In this document: piece by piece, positions 15,536-24,514 of the stretch
How the letters are laid out: every line of letters starts with the position of its first letter
How positions within the stretch are numbered: position 1 is the first letter of the stretch
Position numbers and translations under genes: made by a program
DNA from: SZUA-370 sp034003955
GTDB taxonomy: Bacteria; Spirochaetota; Spirochaetia; Treponematales; UBA12059
NCBI GenBank assembly: GCA_034003955.1
Contig: JAVEXO010000001.1
Location: 75,077 to 139,076 of the forward strand
DNA length: 64,000 nucleotides
Direction: 5' to 3'
Notes under the pieces: model-generated
Database searches by the model: none
The model's input: the letters and a program-made list of their open reading frames with translations, nothing else
What the model was told of the DNA's origin: nothing

Positions 15536-16744
15536 TTAGAATAGGCTGGCTTGCCAGCATCTTCCATTGCCACAGAACTCGATATCAGCAACAGCTATTT
15601 CTGGGCTCCTGCCTGATAGTACGGCGGCCCGCCTCACGACGTTTCTTAGTTCCCTCACATTGCCTGGCCAGTCCCACGAGACCAGTCGCTTGAGGGCGTC
15701 GGGTGTGATGCTTTTGTTCGGGCTGAATTTGGACAGAAATGAGTCTACCAGAAGCGCTATGTCTTCCTTATGCTCCCGCAGGGCGGGCATCCTGAGTATG
15801 AGGGTGTCCAATCTGTTTAGAAGCTCGGGTCTGAAGCGTCCGCGATTTCCATACAGATAGGCGTTTGTAGCCGATACGATTCTGATGTCGTATGCGACCG
15901 GTTCCACCGAGCCTACTCTGCAACCTGTCTCAGTCTCCAGTGTTCTTAAGAATTTTGCCTGGATAGACAATGAAAGCTCCCCTATCTCATCCAGGAAAAC
16001 GGTCCCTCCACGAGCCGATTCAAAGGCCCCTTTCTTCTCGACGGCATCGGTAAATGCCCCTTTGACCGTGCCAAAGAGGGTGCTTTCGACGAGATTCTCA
16101 GATATTGAGGCACAGTCGATTGGCAGAAATGTACAGAATTTTCGCGTAGAAGATGCATGGATGGCGGCGGCGGCCAGTTCCTTCCCGGTGCCGCTTTCGC
16201 CGAGGATGAGGACAGGGGCGTCGTCTCCGGCATACAAGGCTATGCGTTCCATAACGTCTTTTAACACGAGACTGTCGCCAAGCAGGCGCTGCTCTGTCCT
16301 GTCAAGAATGTAGCGTGTCTTCGGAACCGAGCCTTCGGCTACCGAACCGGCGCTTGGACCGGCGGATGAACCAGCGGACGAACCGGCGGACGAAACGGCT
16401 GTGGCTAACCTGAGTGCGGCATATAAATCTTCGGCCTGGTACGGTTTCTCGACATAGCCATACGAGCCAGCCGGCCTGTGCACGAAGGCAGATGATGATG
16501 CATGTGCGGTGCAGACGAGCCCTGCTTCTGGATCTATCTTGGCAGCGGCTGTCTGCGGGTTGCAAATGCCATCTACCAGGCAACATCGTATATCAATGAT
16601 TATTGCGCTAGGTTTGTGATTGCGTGAAAGCTGCGTTGCTTCCATCACGGAAGCGCAACTCTGCACCCTGTAACGACCCGCAAGGAGGGATGAAACGACT
16701 TTTCTGTCGTCTCCATCGAGGTCGACGATGCATACCGTTTTCAT
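15536..16744 (-). CDS. sigma-54-dependent response regulator lacking a DNA-binding domain
   Basis: Residues ~1-120 form a receiver: acidic residues in IVDLDGDD, probable phospho-Asp in AIIIDIRCC, Lys in VEKPYQ. A linker of Ser-Ala-Gly repeats (12-bp DNA repeat, 16358-16393) leads to a full AAA+ sigma-54 interaction domain with Walker A GESGTGKE, Walker B GGTVFLDEIGE and the R-finger region. The sigma-54 contact loop reads GAFTDA instead of GAFTGA. The protein ends shortly after the AAA+ domain and has no Fis-type helix-turn-helix. I prefer ATG 16744. Its target promoters are unknown; flagellar genes are a guess from family precedent. Confidence 0.88.
   Translation of the reverse strand: MKTVCIVDLDGDDRKVVSSLLAGRYRVQSCASVMEATQLSRNHKPSAIIIDIRCCLVDGICNPQTAAAKIDPEAGLVCTAHASSSAFVHRPAGSYGYVEKPYQAEDLYAALRLATAVSSAGSSAGSSAGPSAGSVAEGSVPKTRYILDRTEQRLLGDSLVLKDVMERIALYAGDDAPVLILGESGTGKELAAAAIHASSTRKFCTFLPIDCASISENLVESTLFGTVKGAFTDAVEKKGAFESARGGTVFLDEIGELSLSIQAKFLRTLETETGCRVGSVEPVAYDIRIVSATNAYLYGNRGRFRPELLNRLDTLILRMPALREHKEDIALLVDSFLSKFSPNKSITPDALKRLVSWDWPGNVRELRNVVRRAAVLSGRSPEIAVADIEFCGNGRCWQASLF
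16358..16393. repeat. 12-bp in-frame tandem repeat, three units
   Basis: ACCGGCGGATGA, ACCAGCGGACGA and ACCGGCGGACGA in tandem encode part of the Ser-Ala-Gly linker of the sigma-54 activator. Gain or loss of a unit would keep the frame and only alter linker length. Confidence 0.85.
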
Positions 16745-16953
16745 GCCTATAATTCTATGCCGGCCGTGTCTGATCGCTGTCAATGATCTATAAGCGGTTG
16801 AGTAGGAGAATAGGCAGCCTGCTTGCTTCTTTTACCGTTGCAAGTCGGAAGGTATTAAAGTAATCTAGTCATGGTGTATATTGGTTTTAAGACTATTTAT
16901 AATGAAATGAACTGTTTGAATGCAATCTGAATCAATAAAGATGGAGACATAGA

Positions 16954-18480
16954 ATGGCCGGAAATGAATTAGTCGTTGACGTCAACAAAATCAAGAAGGC
17001 GGCTCATAGTGCCATTCCTCTCACGATTACAACCTATACCTTGCCTCATGAAATAGAGGTGTACATAGAGGAAGTCCTCGAGGTTTTCCTCGGTGAACTA
17101 GGCCAGGCCAGGATAAAGGATTATCTGGTCTACTGCCTGAGAGAGCTCGCGGTTAACGCAAAGAAGGCTAATACCAAGAGAGTCTACTTCGAGACAAAAG
17201 GCCTGGATCTCAAGAACCCCGCCGATTATGAGGAGGGGATGCTCTCCTTCAAGGCCGATACCATGGAGAATATTTCCTATTATCTGCAGAAGCAGAAGGA
17301 GCGGCAGTATTATATAAAAATCATATTTCAGGCACGAGGCTCCAATGTTGTCCTGGAGGTGAGGAACAATGCCGAGCTAACGCGTACCGAGTACCTCCGA
17401 ATCCAGGACAAGCTGGCTCACTCCAGGAAGTACAGTACGCTAGAAGAGGCTATGTCCCAGATTCTCGACGCCTCGGAAGGCGCCGGTCTAGGTCTCGTCA
17501 TTCTGGTTCTCATGCTCAAGAAGATGAGCCTCGATGAGGAATGCTTTGATATAAGGACAGATAGCGGTGAGACCGTGGCGCGTATAACCGTCCCGGTGGC
17601 CGCAGCCAAGATAGAAAGCCTTTCGGCATTGACCGACGAGCTTGTCAGGCAGATAACGAGCCTTCCTCACTTCCCCGAGAATATCCTGACCATCCAAAGG
17701 CTCATAGCAGATCCCAAGAGCGAGATGGTTGACATAGCAAGGAACATTTCGACCGACCCGTCAATGACGGCAGATCTGCTCAAGCTTGTAAATTCGGCGC
17801 AATTCATGTTGCCGAGGCGAGTGGACAACATCGTCGATGCCGTAAAACTGGTTGGACTACGTGGAATAAAGAACCTCCTGTTCTCATACGGCGCTCAGAG
17901 CATTCTTGCCGACGAGAAGGGCATGGATCAGAAGGCCCTGTGGGATCATAGCTATCGTTGCGCCTATTACGCCTATAATCTGGCCAAGAATTTCAAGCCA
18001 GGCAACAGAGCCCTGCAGGACGATGCGTACGTTGGGGGCATGCTCCATGACATGGGCAAGATTATATTCTCGGCCGTTCACCCGGAACTGCTCGATCATA
18101 TAAAGGCATTCTGTGAAACCAAGGGCATAGCCAAGTCGACCTTCGAAGACCTGGCCGGTGGCATGAACCACTCGGAGATAGGTGCCCGTGTGGCCGAGAA
18201 ATGGAATTTCCCTGATTCTCTCGTAGCCGCCATACGCTTCCACCACGAACCGGCCCTGATGACGACCGACTGGAAGGACGTGGTCTATACCGTTTATCTG
18301 GCTAATGTATTCTGCGATTATGAATTAGGATCGATAGCCTACGACCAGATTGACAAGGACGTGCTCAGCGATTTTGGTTTCTTGAGTGATAAGCAGTTTG
18401 GCAAGACGGTTGATCAATTCGGCGAGGGCTTCAGGCAGGAAACCAATAAGATACGCGATTTAAGCGCGGTTAAGCACTAG
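16954..18480 (+). CDS. GHKL-ATPase-like / HDOD fusion signalling protein
   Basis: 508 residues. The N-terminal ~215 residues resemble a histidine-kinase-type ATPase: N-box-like CLRELAVNAKKAN (~61-73) and G-box-like ASEGAGLGLVIL (~170-181), with no visible phospho-His helix. Residues ~225-430 form an HDOD domain with the full metal-type HD pair in MLHDMGKIIF and a downstream FHHEP motif. HDOD proteins act in signalling, often in chemotaxis, motility or second-messenger pathways. The combination suggests nucleotide-controlled HDOD output. SD GGAGA precedes ATG. The gene stands alone, so partners are unknown. Confidence 0.85.
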   Translation: MAGNELVVDVNKIKKAAHSAIPLTITTYTLPHEIEVYIEEVLEVFLGELGQARIKDYLVYCLRELAVNAKKANTKRVYFETKGLDLKNPADYEEGMLSFKADTMENISYYLQKQKERQYYIKIIFQARGSNVVLEVRNNAELTRTEYLRIQDKLAHSRKYSTLEEAMSQILDASEGAGLGLVILVLMLKKMSLDEECFDIRTDSGETVARITVPVAAAKIESLSALTDELVRQITSLPHFPENILTIQRLIADPKSEMVDIARNISTDPSMTADLLKLVNSAQFMLPRRVDNIVDAVKLVGLRGIKNLLFSYGAQSILADEKGMDQKALWDHSYRCAYYAYNLAKNFKPGNRALQDDAYVGGMLHDMGKIIFSAVHPELLDHIKAFCETKGIAKSTFEDLAGGMNHSEIGARVAEKWNFPDSLVAAIRFHHEPALMTTDWKDVVYTVYLANVFCDYELGSIAYDQIDKDVLSDFGFLSDKQFGKTVDQFGEGFRQETNKIRDLSAVKH

Positions 18481-18514
18481 GCGCATGGCGCTATGCGCAT
18501 GGCGCTATGCGCCT
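18478..18514. repeat. 14-bp direct repeat and hairpin between convergent genes
   Basis: GCGCATGGCGCTAT occurs twice in tandem (18481-18494, 18495-18508) and starts a third time. The ends TAGGCGCAT and ATGCGCCTA are inverted, so transcripts from both sides can fold. It contains the stop codons of the HDOD gene and the VanY gene at its edges. It probably acts as a bidirectional terminator, though without T-runs. Confidence 0.7.
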
Positions 18515-19317
18515 ATCATCCTATACGCAGCCAGAAATTCAAGGAAGAATTGCTGGATGCCTTCAAAATAGTCGCGCTCCAACAAGACCCCGGGTTTCGT
18601 TATGTACCTAAAGTGCCAACTCTCCCAGACGTAGCCTGTCACCTCTTCCATCCCCTGTGGGAAGGAGCGTGAGAAGCCGTAACGCCACGCGTTCTCTTCC
18701 ATCCACCTGCCGGCCTTGGATTCGGCGAAGGTATCATCTATGGGGAAGAAGTCTATGACCGTGCCTAGCTGATGCTGTGATGTTCCCGGCCTGGCTGAAA
18801 ACCTCGAGGCTTCCTCCTCGCCATAGCTTGCCGCGTAACGCTTGAAGAGCCCATCCTGATATTCATAGGAGCGGTACGAAGAGGCGAATATGATGTCGAT
18901 GCCCTCTGCCTTTGCCGCCGAGGCCATCTGCCTGGAAGGCTCCATGATGCATTCCCTGAGCCTCAAATCTTTCCTGGTGACAGAAACTCCCCATCCATTG
19001 ATTGAAACAAGATCATTAGGCTCGTAGTCTGGGGGCAAGGCGTTTTTCTTATCAACAAGGATGAGGAGGTCGCCGGCGGCTAGCGATTCTTTATCCGCGG
19101 CCGCGAGTAGCTCGAGGAAGCTGTCAGGGGAGGCGAGAATGGCCTTTTCTATGCTCGCCTTGGTATCTGCTGGTAGTACGTCCAGTGCGGCTAGTACGCG
19201 CCGTAGGCCTGCATCATGAGCGCTGGGCAAAGGCTCGGCCTCTACTGAGTTTCTGGCTCCACATGAACCGAGTGCTAAGGCGGAGGCGATAATGATGCCG
19301 GCAAGTTTCATCTGCAT
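18505..19317 (-). CDS. VanY-type D-alanyl-D-alanine carboxypeptidase lipoprotein
   Basis: 270 residues. The N-terminus is a lipoprotein signal peptide with lipobox LGSC (Cys at ~19), so the enzyme is probably anchored in the envelope. The M15B peptidase zinc motifs are intact: SQHQLGTVIDF (SxHxxGxxxD) and ESWHFRYI. It trims the terminal D-Ala of peptidoglycan stem peptides. A stretch of ~100 residues between the lipobox and the catalytic domain may be a spacer. No vancomycin-resistance genes surround it, so a normal wall-remodelling role is likely. Confidence 0.92.
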   Translation of the reverse strand: MQMKLAGIIIASALALGSCGARNSVEAEPLPSAHDAGLRRVLAALDVLPADTKASIEKAILASPDSFLELLAAADKESLAAGDLLILVDKKNALPPDYEPNDLVSINGWGVSVTRKDLRLRECIMEPSRQMASAAKAEGIDIIFASSYRSYEYQDGLFKRYAASYGEEEASRFSARPGTSQHQLGTVIDFFPIDDTFAESKAGRWMEENAWRYGFSRSFPQGMEEVTGYVWESWHFRYITKPGVLLERDYFEGIQQFFLEFLAAYRMIGA

Positions 19318-19373
19318 CCCTAGAATCTATACCGTAGCTCCCGATAGGACAAGGCTCTTCAAAAGCCTGTGTT

Positions 19374-21305
19374 GTGAACGAGTCTGCAAGTCTTCACAAT
19401 GATGTGGTGGCACTGTATAGTAGAACGCTACGAGGCATACGGTCAAAACTAGGAAGCATGCCACGAACTAACGCTACTATGGGATTGTATATGGATAAAG
19501 AGTCTTTTAAAATTGACGCGCGCATCGAGGCGGCCATAGCCGACCCGGGGCTGCTGAACGCTATTGCCCTGCTTTCTGAGCGTCTGGCCGTAGGTGGTGC
19601 GCTAGCCACCGTCAGGCTGGGCTCCGATCGTGACACGGTGCTTATGGCTGCAATCGCCTCCGCCCTGGTGGCAGAACCGGATCTCCAGACACTGGTTGTG
19701 GCACCCAGCGAGCACGAGGTGGCCGGCTTGAAGGCGGCCTTTGATCCGCTTGGCCGGGCCATAGGCAAGTCCGGTGTTACCATTGGACGGGAAGGTGCGT
19801 CGATACAGGCTCCTGTGATAATTGGTTCACTTGATACCATAGCCTCCTTTGTAGCATCGGGCAGGCTGGAAAATCGCTCCTTTGGCCTCGTGGCCTTGAG
19901 CAACATGGATACTATGGCCAATGCAGCCACGGCAGCCATGCTGCGGCATGCACTTGGCTCCTCCTCTATGCAGCGTCGTTTGGTCGCCTTCTGCACCGAC
20001 CTGGGGCCTTCTCACAGGGCAATAGCGCGCGATATAGGTGGAGCGTTGGTGGAGATGGAGCTAGAGGTCGAGGGAGAGAGAGCCAAGAGCGCGACCTGTC
20101 TGACATACACACTATCAGCCGATGACAAGAGTCGTCTTCTCCTGGGTTTGCTTAGGTCGGAAAAGAGCCGGCCTGTTGCCGTGTTCTGTGATCTGCGTGA
20201 GACAGCCGAGTCAACGGCCAGGATGCTCCGTGCGCGTGGTATAAGGACAGAGTTTATCCTTGGTAATCTGCCGCGAAAACATGCCATTCTGGAGGCTGTC
20301 ATAGGCGGAGAGTATGAGCTCCTTGTTCTCACCGACGAAGGCGCTCGTGGTCTGAGTAGGGCTTGGGCCGCGATGATAGTAAACTGGGATCTTCCCTTGG
20401 AGGCCGATCACTATCTTGCAAGGCTTGAAAATCTTGACACAGGTATCGATGATGCCAGCATCCATAATTTTGCCTGCGAACGGTATGCATATGGAATACC
20501 TGCCATCGAGAGAGCCCTGGGTCATCGTCTTAAGACCATCAAGGCCGAAGAATCCATGATGGTCGCCGGCGTATCCATACAAGAACCTCGTCCCCGAGCC
20601 GAGATGGACAGCCGGGGAGCAGCTGGTGCCGAAAGCGTATCGAATAGAGGCTCTAGCCGTCGGCGGGGCGATGATAACCGCGATACCGGAGGCCAGTATG
20701 ATGGTCGCAACGCCAGGGCAATCCAGGCGGACATAGCCGCCATAACCGGTGGCAAGCCATTGCGAGACGCTTCCTTTAATGAACCGGCCAAGAAAACCCA
20801 GGAGACGGTCTCTAAGAGTAAGAAACGTGGACGAAAGACAAGAGACAACGGCGCCACGGCAAATTCTGCCACAGTCTCCAGGCCGGCTTCCCCTGAGCCT
20901 GGCAAGCGTGGGCTGGATCAGCCTCGCCGTCGCGACGATAAGCAGACCCCTCGGCAACAAGCCAGGCGTCCCAAAGGCGGGACCGGCCAGCGTCTGGCGG
21001 ACCCATACTCGGTGAGCATGGAAGAACGTCTCAGCTTATACCGTGAACGCTACGGCGAAGGCGCATCCAAGCCGGCTCAGGGTGGCAAGGCTCATGGTGC
21101 CAAGTCACAAGGGGGCAATGCCCAAGGCCGAAAGCCCCCTGCCCGTCGCGATGGCCCGGCTTCTCAGGCTCGACACGGCGACAAGGTAGCCGGTTCCAGG
21201 CCCGTTTCCAGGCCAAGCCCCCTCATGGACAAAGGTGCCGACAAGCCACAGTCCAAGGGTCTGCTAGGTTCCCTGCGGAACCTGTTTGGCAAGAAGGAAG
21301 AGTAG
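19374..21305 (+). CDS. pseudo-DEAD-box RNA helicase-like protein with long basic tail
   Basis: 643 residues. Two RecA-like domains are recognisable (~45-225 and ~240-390). The second keeps helicase-C phrasing: RPVAVFCDLRETAESTARMLRARG, LVLTDEGARGL and VNWDLP. Catalytic motifs are lost. The P-loop position reads RLGSDRDT with no GKT, the DEAD position reads ALSNMD, SAT is replaced by CTD, and the arginine-finger motif reads YLARLEN. The last ~250 residues are Arg/Lys/Gly/Pro-rich and probably disordered and RNA-binding. GTG 19374 is the longest start; ATG 19491 is an alternative. A structural RNA-binding or ribosome-assembly role is inferred. Confidence 0.75.
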   Translation: MNESASLHNDVVALYSRTLRGIRSKLGSMPRTNATMGLYMDKESFKIDARIEAAIADPGLLNAIALLSERLAVGGALATVRLGSDRDTVLMAAIASALVAEPDLQTLVVAPSEHEVAGLKAAFDPLGRAIGKSGVTIGREGASIQAPVIIGSLDTIASFVASGRLENRSFGLVALSNMDTMANAATAAMLRHALGSSSMQRRLVAFCTDLGPSHRAIARDIGGALVEMELEVEGERAKSATCLTYTLSADDKSRLLLGLLRSEKSRPVAVFCDLRETAESTARMLRARGIRTEFILGNLPRKHAILEAVIGGEYELLVLTDEGARGLSRAWAAMIVNWDLPLEADHYLARLENLDTGIDDASIHNFACERYAYGIPAIERALGHRLKTIKAEESMMVAGVSIQEPRPRAEMDSRGAAGAESVSNRGSSRRRGDDNRDTGGQYDGRNARAIQADIAAITGGKPLRDASFNEPAKKTQETVSKSKKRGRKTRDNGATANSATVSRPASPEPGKRGLDQPRRRDDKQTPRQQARRPKGGTGQRLADPYSVSMEERLSLYRERYGEGASKPAQGGKAHGAKSQGGNAQGRKPPARRDGPASQARHGDKVAGSRPVSRPSPLMDKGADKPQSKGLLGSLRNLFGKKEE

Positions 21306-21312
21306 GGCACGA

Positions 21313-22257
21313 TTAGGCATGTATCAGTTCTCGCGCAAGGCGGCAGGCGCCGCTCTGGGCGTCTTTTGCTGGTTCCACCAGGTGCAATTCCGGTCTAAGA
21401 GATACGAGGCGATCGCCGACTCTAGACCGGAGATCCCTGTTCTTCTCAAGGAGGCCTCCATACAGGGCAAGGCGCTTCCTGGACAGATGTGGAGCGAGCC
21501 TGTCATAGACAGATGTGGCTATGCCGGCCAGTTCTACGACGGCCTCATCGAGTATTGACATGGCCACCGAGTCTCCATGGCCTGCCAGGCGTGCTACCAT
21601 TGGCGCGAATGAGGCTATACGTGCCTTGTCGAAATTCCAGAATGTCAGCGGTATGAGTTCCTGGGCGTCAGCCAGAGCGAAGTGCCTTAATGAGGCCTCA
21701 AGGAGGCCGCTAGCCTGGATTCTGCCCTCGCTTGCATGGATTCCCCGCCGTATACCTTCAAATGCTATCCAGAAGGCAGAGCCTTCATCTCCCAGGAAAT
21801 GCCCCCAACCTCCGGCTCGCTCACGGCGGCCGTCCCTCGTCCGCCCAAAGGCTATGGAGCCGGTGCCAGCTATCAGGAGTATGCCTTCGGTGTCATCAAG
21901 GGCGCCTACGAGGGCAGGTTCGGAGTCGTTGGCTGCCCCGAAAACGGGATTTCCCTCGCTTGAAGCGGTCCGGAAGGCCGTCTGTAGCGCTCCTGTCATT
22001 GACTTGCGGTCTTCTGGCAGATCTACACCGGCCGAGCCTATGAAACCGGCGCGGCAAGATAAAGGATCGAGTCCAGCGGCCATGGCGCCTTCTATGAGGC
22101 TGCGCAGGGTGATTGCTACCGACTCTACGCTGGTGGCGTTGAGGTTGGTGCCTCCGCTTGAGCCTTCGTAGAGCCTGTCTCCAGACAGTGACTCGGCACG
22201 GATGCGCGAACTCGTTCCACCTCCATCTATGCCAAACACCCAATCGTTAATAGCCAT
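21313..22257 (-). CDS. N-acetylglucosamine kinase, BadF/BcrA ATPase family
   Basis: 314 residues with the ASKHA fold. Phosphate-1 motif FGIDGGGTSSR (~8-18), adenosine and phosphate-2 segment ILLIAGTGSIAFGR (~124-137) and GGWGHFLGDEGSAFW are characteristic of the eukaryote-like GlcNAc kinase branch. It would phosphorylate GlcNAc to GlcNAc-6-P in the cytoplasm. The product is the substrate of NagA, whose gene diverges from it across a 161-bp control region. The three genes make a complete GlcNAc to fructose-6-P path. Strict substrate choice (GlcNAc, glucosamine or MurNAc) is not proven by sequence. Confidence 0.88.
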   Translation of the reverse strand: MAINDWVFGIDGGGTSSRIRAESLSGDRLYEGSSGGTNLNATSVESVAITLRSLIEGAMAAGLDPLSCRAGFIGSAGVDLPEDRKSMTGALQTAFRTASSEGNPVFGAANDSEPALVGALDDTEGILLIAGTGSIAFGRTRDGRRERAGGWGHFLGDEGSAFWIAFEGIRRGIHASEGRIQASGLLEASLRHFALADAQELIPLTFWNFDKARIASFAPMVARLAGHGDSVAMSILDEAVVELAGIATSVYDRLAPHLSRKRLALYGGLLEKNRDLRSRVGDRLVSLRPELHLVEPAKDAQSGACRLARELIHA

Positions 22258-22323
22258 ATAGAGAGGCTCCTTAGCAATCTTTCGTATCGTTTCTGTGCAG
22301 AAAGGGTAGCATCGCGCAATAGT

Positions 22324-22393
22324 TTACCATGGTAGCTCAAACCCTTGGAACTTACTTTTATTTGCTTGCAGTGTTTCTATATACTAGTAGTGT
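22324..22393 (+). promoter_or_regulatory. nagA control region: 10-bp palindrome and -10-like element
   Basis: TACCATGGTA (22324-22333) is a perfect palindrome between the divergent kinase and nagA genes and is a possible operator. TATACT (22380-22385) begins the 14-bp word TATACTAGTAGTGT, which recurs exactly upstream of the flavoprotein operon at 30269-30282. No matching -35 at normal spacing is obvious. Confidence 0.45.
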
Positions 22394-22418
22394 AGAGCCA
22401 AGACGCTGGAGGTGCCTC

Positions 22419-23591
22419 GTGTCGCAAATATGTCTACATAATGCCGCGTTGCTTGCCGGGTACGCCCGTATGGAGCAGTGCGCCGTACTCGTAGAGGATG
22501 GCAGAATACTGGATGTCTTCTCAGAGAAAAGATTTGCTCAGAAAAATCTACCATCGGATACGCTGATTCTTGATGTTGACGGTGCCTTCCTGGCTCCTGG
22601 CTTCATAGATACCCACATCCATGGTTTTGCAGGTTTTGGCACCGAGGATATGTCGGTAGATGCCATAGTCGCTATGTCTGACAGATTAGGTTCCTACGGC
22701 GTAAGCGCCTTCTGCCCGACGATCTACCCCATGGACCTGGATGACATGGTAAGGTCCATTGCCTCGTGTGTAGACGCCATGGGCAAGGAAACCGGAGCCC
22801 GGGTGATGGGTGTCCATCTTGAAGGCCCCTTCCTTTCAATGGCTCGTCTAGGAGTTCAGCAATCTGAATATGTGCGCCAGGTAGATATAGACGTCATGGA
22901 TCGCCTGTTCAGAGCCGGCCGTGGCCATATAACAAACATGACCGTCGCACCGGAATTGAAGGGCATGAGGGAACTGGCACTCTACTGCCTCTCAAGGAAC
23001 ATCGTGCTCCAGGCAGGACACACCGACGCCAGCTACGAGAACATGATGGAGGGAATGCAGGCGGGCATCATGCATTCTACCCACTTCTTCAATGCCATGA
23101 GCCGTCTCCATCATCGTGATCCTGGAGCGGTTGGCGCCATACTGATCAATCCTGAGCTTTCATGCGAGATAATAGCCGACGGAAAGCATGTGCATCCCGA
23201 CCTCATCCGGCTCCTTCTTCGTGACAAGCCGCAAAGCAAGGTTGTACTGGTGACAGACGCGCTCAAGCCAACCGAGCAGGAACGGTATCCCCTCATAGCC
23301 AACCGTCAGGAGGTCGTGCTTGAAGACGGCGTATTCCACCGTAAAAGCGACGGTGTCCTGGCAGGCTCCTGTCTGACCATGATAGCCGGCGTCAAGAACC
23401 TGGCATCGTGGGGTGTGCCAATAGAAGCGGCTGTGGAGATGGCCTCCAGCAATCCTGCACGCATAGTAGGTCTTGGCAAACGCGGTCTAATTGTGCCAGG
23501 TTATGAGGCCGACTTAGTGGTTTTTGACAATGATTTCTCGGTACTCGCGACGATGGTAGGCGGGCGTTTCATAAAGAACGAACTGGGCTAA
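22419..23591 (+). CDS. nagA: N-acetylglucosamine-6-phosphate deacetylase
   Basis: 390 residues from GTG 22419, chosen because GGAGGTG lies 4 bases upstream and the homologous N-terminus SQICLHNAALL follows; the frame upstream lacks support. It removes the acetyl group from GlcNAc-6-P. The amidohydrolase metal residues are visible: GFIDTHIHG (HxH), HLEGPFL (Glu), GHTDAS (His), STHFFNAM (His) and VTDAL (catalytic Asp). It lies 31 bases before nagB in one operon and opposite the GlcNAc kinase. GlcNAc may come from chitin-like polymers or cell-wall recycling. Confidence 0.96.
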   Translation: MSQICLHNAALLAGYARMEQCAVLVEDGRILDVFSEKRFAQKNLPSDTLILDVDGAFLAPGFIDTHIHGFAGFGTEDMSVDAIVAMSDRLGSYGVSAFCPTIYPMDLDDMVRSIASCVDAMGKETGARVMGVHLEGPFLSMARLGVQQSEYVRQVDIDVMDRLFRAGRGHITNMTVAPELKGMRELALYCLSRNIVLQAGHTDASYENMMEGMQAGIMHSTHFFNAMSRLHHRDPGAVGAILINPELSCEIIADGKHVHPDLIRLLLRDKPQSKVVLVTDALKPTEQERYPLIANRQEVVLEDGVFHRKSDGVLAGSCLTMIAGVKNLASWGVPIEAAVEMASSNPARIVGLGKRGLIVPGYEADLVVFDNDFSVLATMVGGRFIKNELG

Positions 23592-23622
23592 GAGCCATGG
23601 CTGGGCTTGAAAGGACACTGTA

Positions 23623-24420
23623 ATGAGACTGATTATTCGCGAGGATTACGACGCTGTTTCTGAATGGGCGGCTAATTATGTAGCCAGGCGCATCATAGCC
23701 GCAGGGAAAGACTCTCGTTTCGTGCTTGGATTGCCGACAGGCTCCACCCCTTTGGGTCTATACCGGTGCCTCGTCGCCCTGTACAAGCGAGGAACGCTGT
23801 CGTTCAAGAACGTCGTCAGCTTCAATATGGACGAGTATGTGGGTCTGCCGGAAGACCATCCCGAGAGTTACCATAGTTTCATGCGACAGAATCTGTTCTC
23901 AAAGATAGACATAGCCCCCGGCAATACAAACATCCTCGACGGCAACGCGCCTGATCTGGACAAGGAGTGTGCCCGATACGAGGCCGCCATAAAGGAATCA
24001 GGCGGTATAGACCTGTTCGTAGGCGGTGTTGGCGTGGACGGCCACATAGCCTTCAACGAACCCGGCTCGTCCCTGGGCTCAAGGACGCGTATAAAGACAC
24101 TGACAAGCGACACCAGGGAGGTTAATGCACGGTTCTTTGGTGGTGACTCGCAGGCTGTGCCATCTACGGCTTTGACGGTAGGCGTTGGAACAATAATGGA
24201 TGCCAGGGAAGTGCTTATCCTGGTGTCTGGAGCCAACAAGGCTCGCGCCTTACGGCACGCAGTAGAAGAAGGCGTCAACCATCTGTGGACATTCTCATGT
24301 CTCCAGCTTCACCCCAGGCTTGTCGTCGTCTGCGACGAGAAGGCGACCAATGAGCTGATGGTAGGCACCGTACGTTACTTCAAGGAGATAGAGGCATCTA
24401 ACTTCGACAACGCCATCTAG
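23623..24420 (+). CDS. nagB: glucosamine-6-phosphate deaminase
   Basis: 265 residues, the standard length. It converts glucosamine-6-P to fructose-6-P and ammonia, feeding amino sugars into glycolysis. LGLPTGSTPLGLY is the phosphate-binding loop. SFNMDEYVGL holds the ring-opening Asp and VGGVGVDGHIAFNEPGSS the catalytic Asp-His pair. It follows nagA closely and shares its promoter. The C-terminus is complete. Identification is secure. Confidence 0.97.
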   Translation: MRLIIREDYDAVSEWAANYVARRIIAAGKDSRFVLGLPTGSTPLGLYRCLVALYKRGTLSFKNVVSFNMDEYVGLPEDHPESYHSFMRQNLFSKIDIAPGNTNILDGNAPDLDKECARYEAAIKESGGIDLFVGGVGVDGHIAFNEPGSSLGSRTRIKTLTSDTREVNARFFGGDSQAVPSTALTVGVGTIMDAREVLILVSGANKARALRHAVEEGVNHLWTFSCLQLHPRLVVVCDEKATNELMVGTVRYFKEIEASNFDNAI

Positions 24421-24514
24421 TGCCTTTGGATTGCGTCCCATGGCTCACTAGACTATGATCGATGCATGCACGCCGTTTGGCGACGATGCAATCCTACAAA
24501 GTTGGTGGTGAGCC

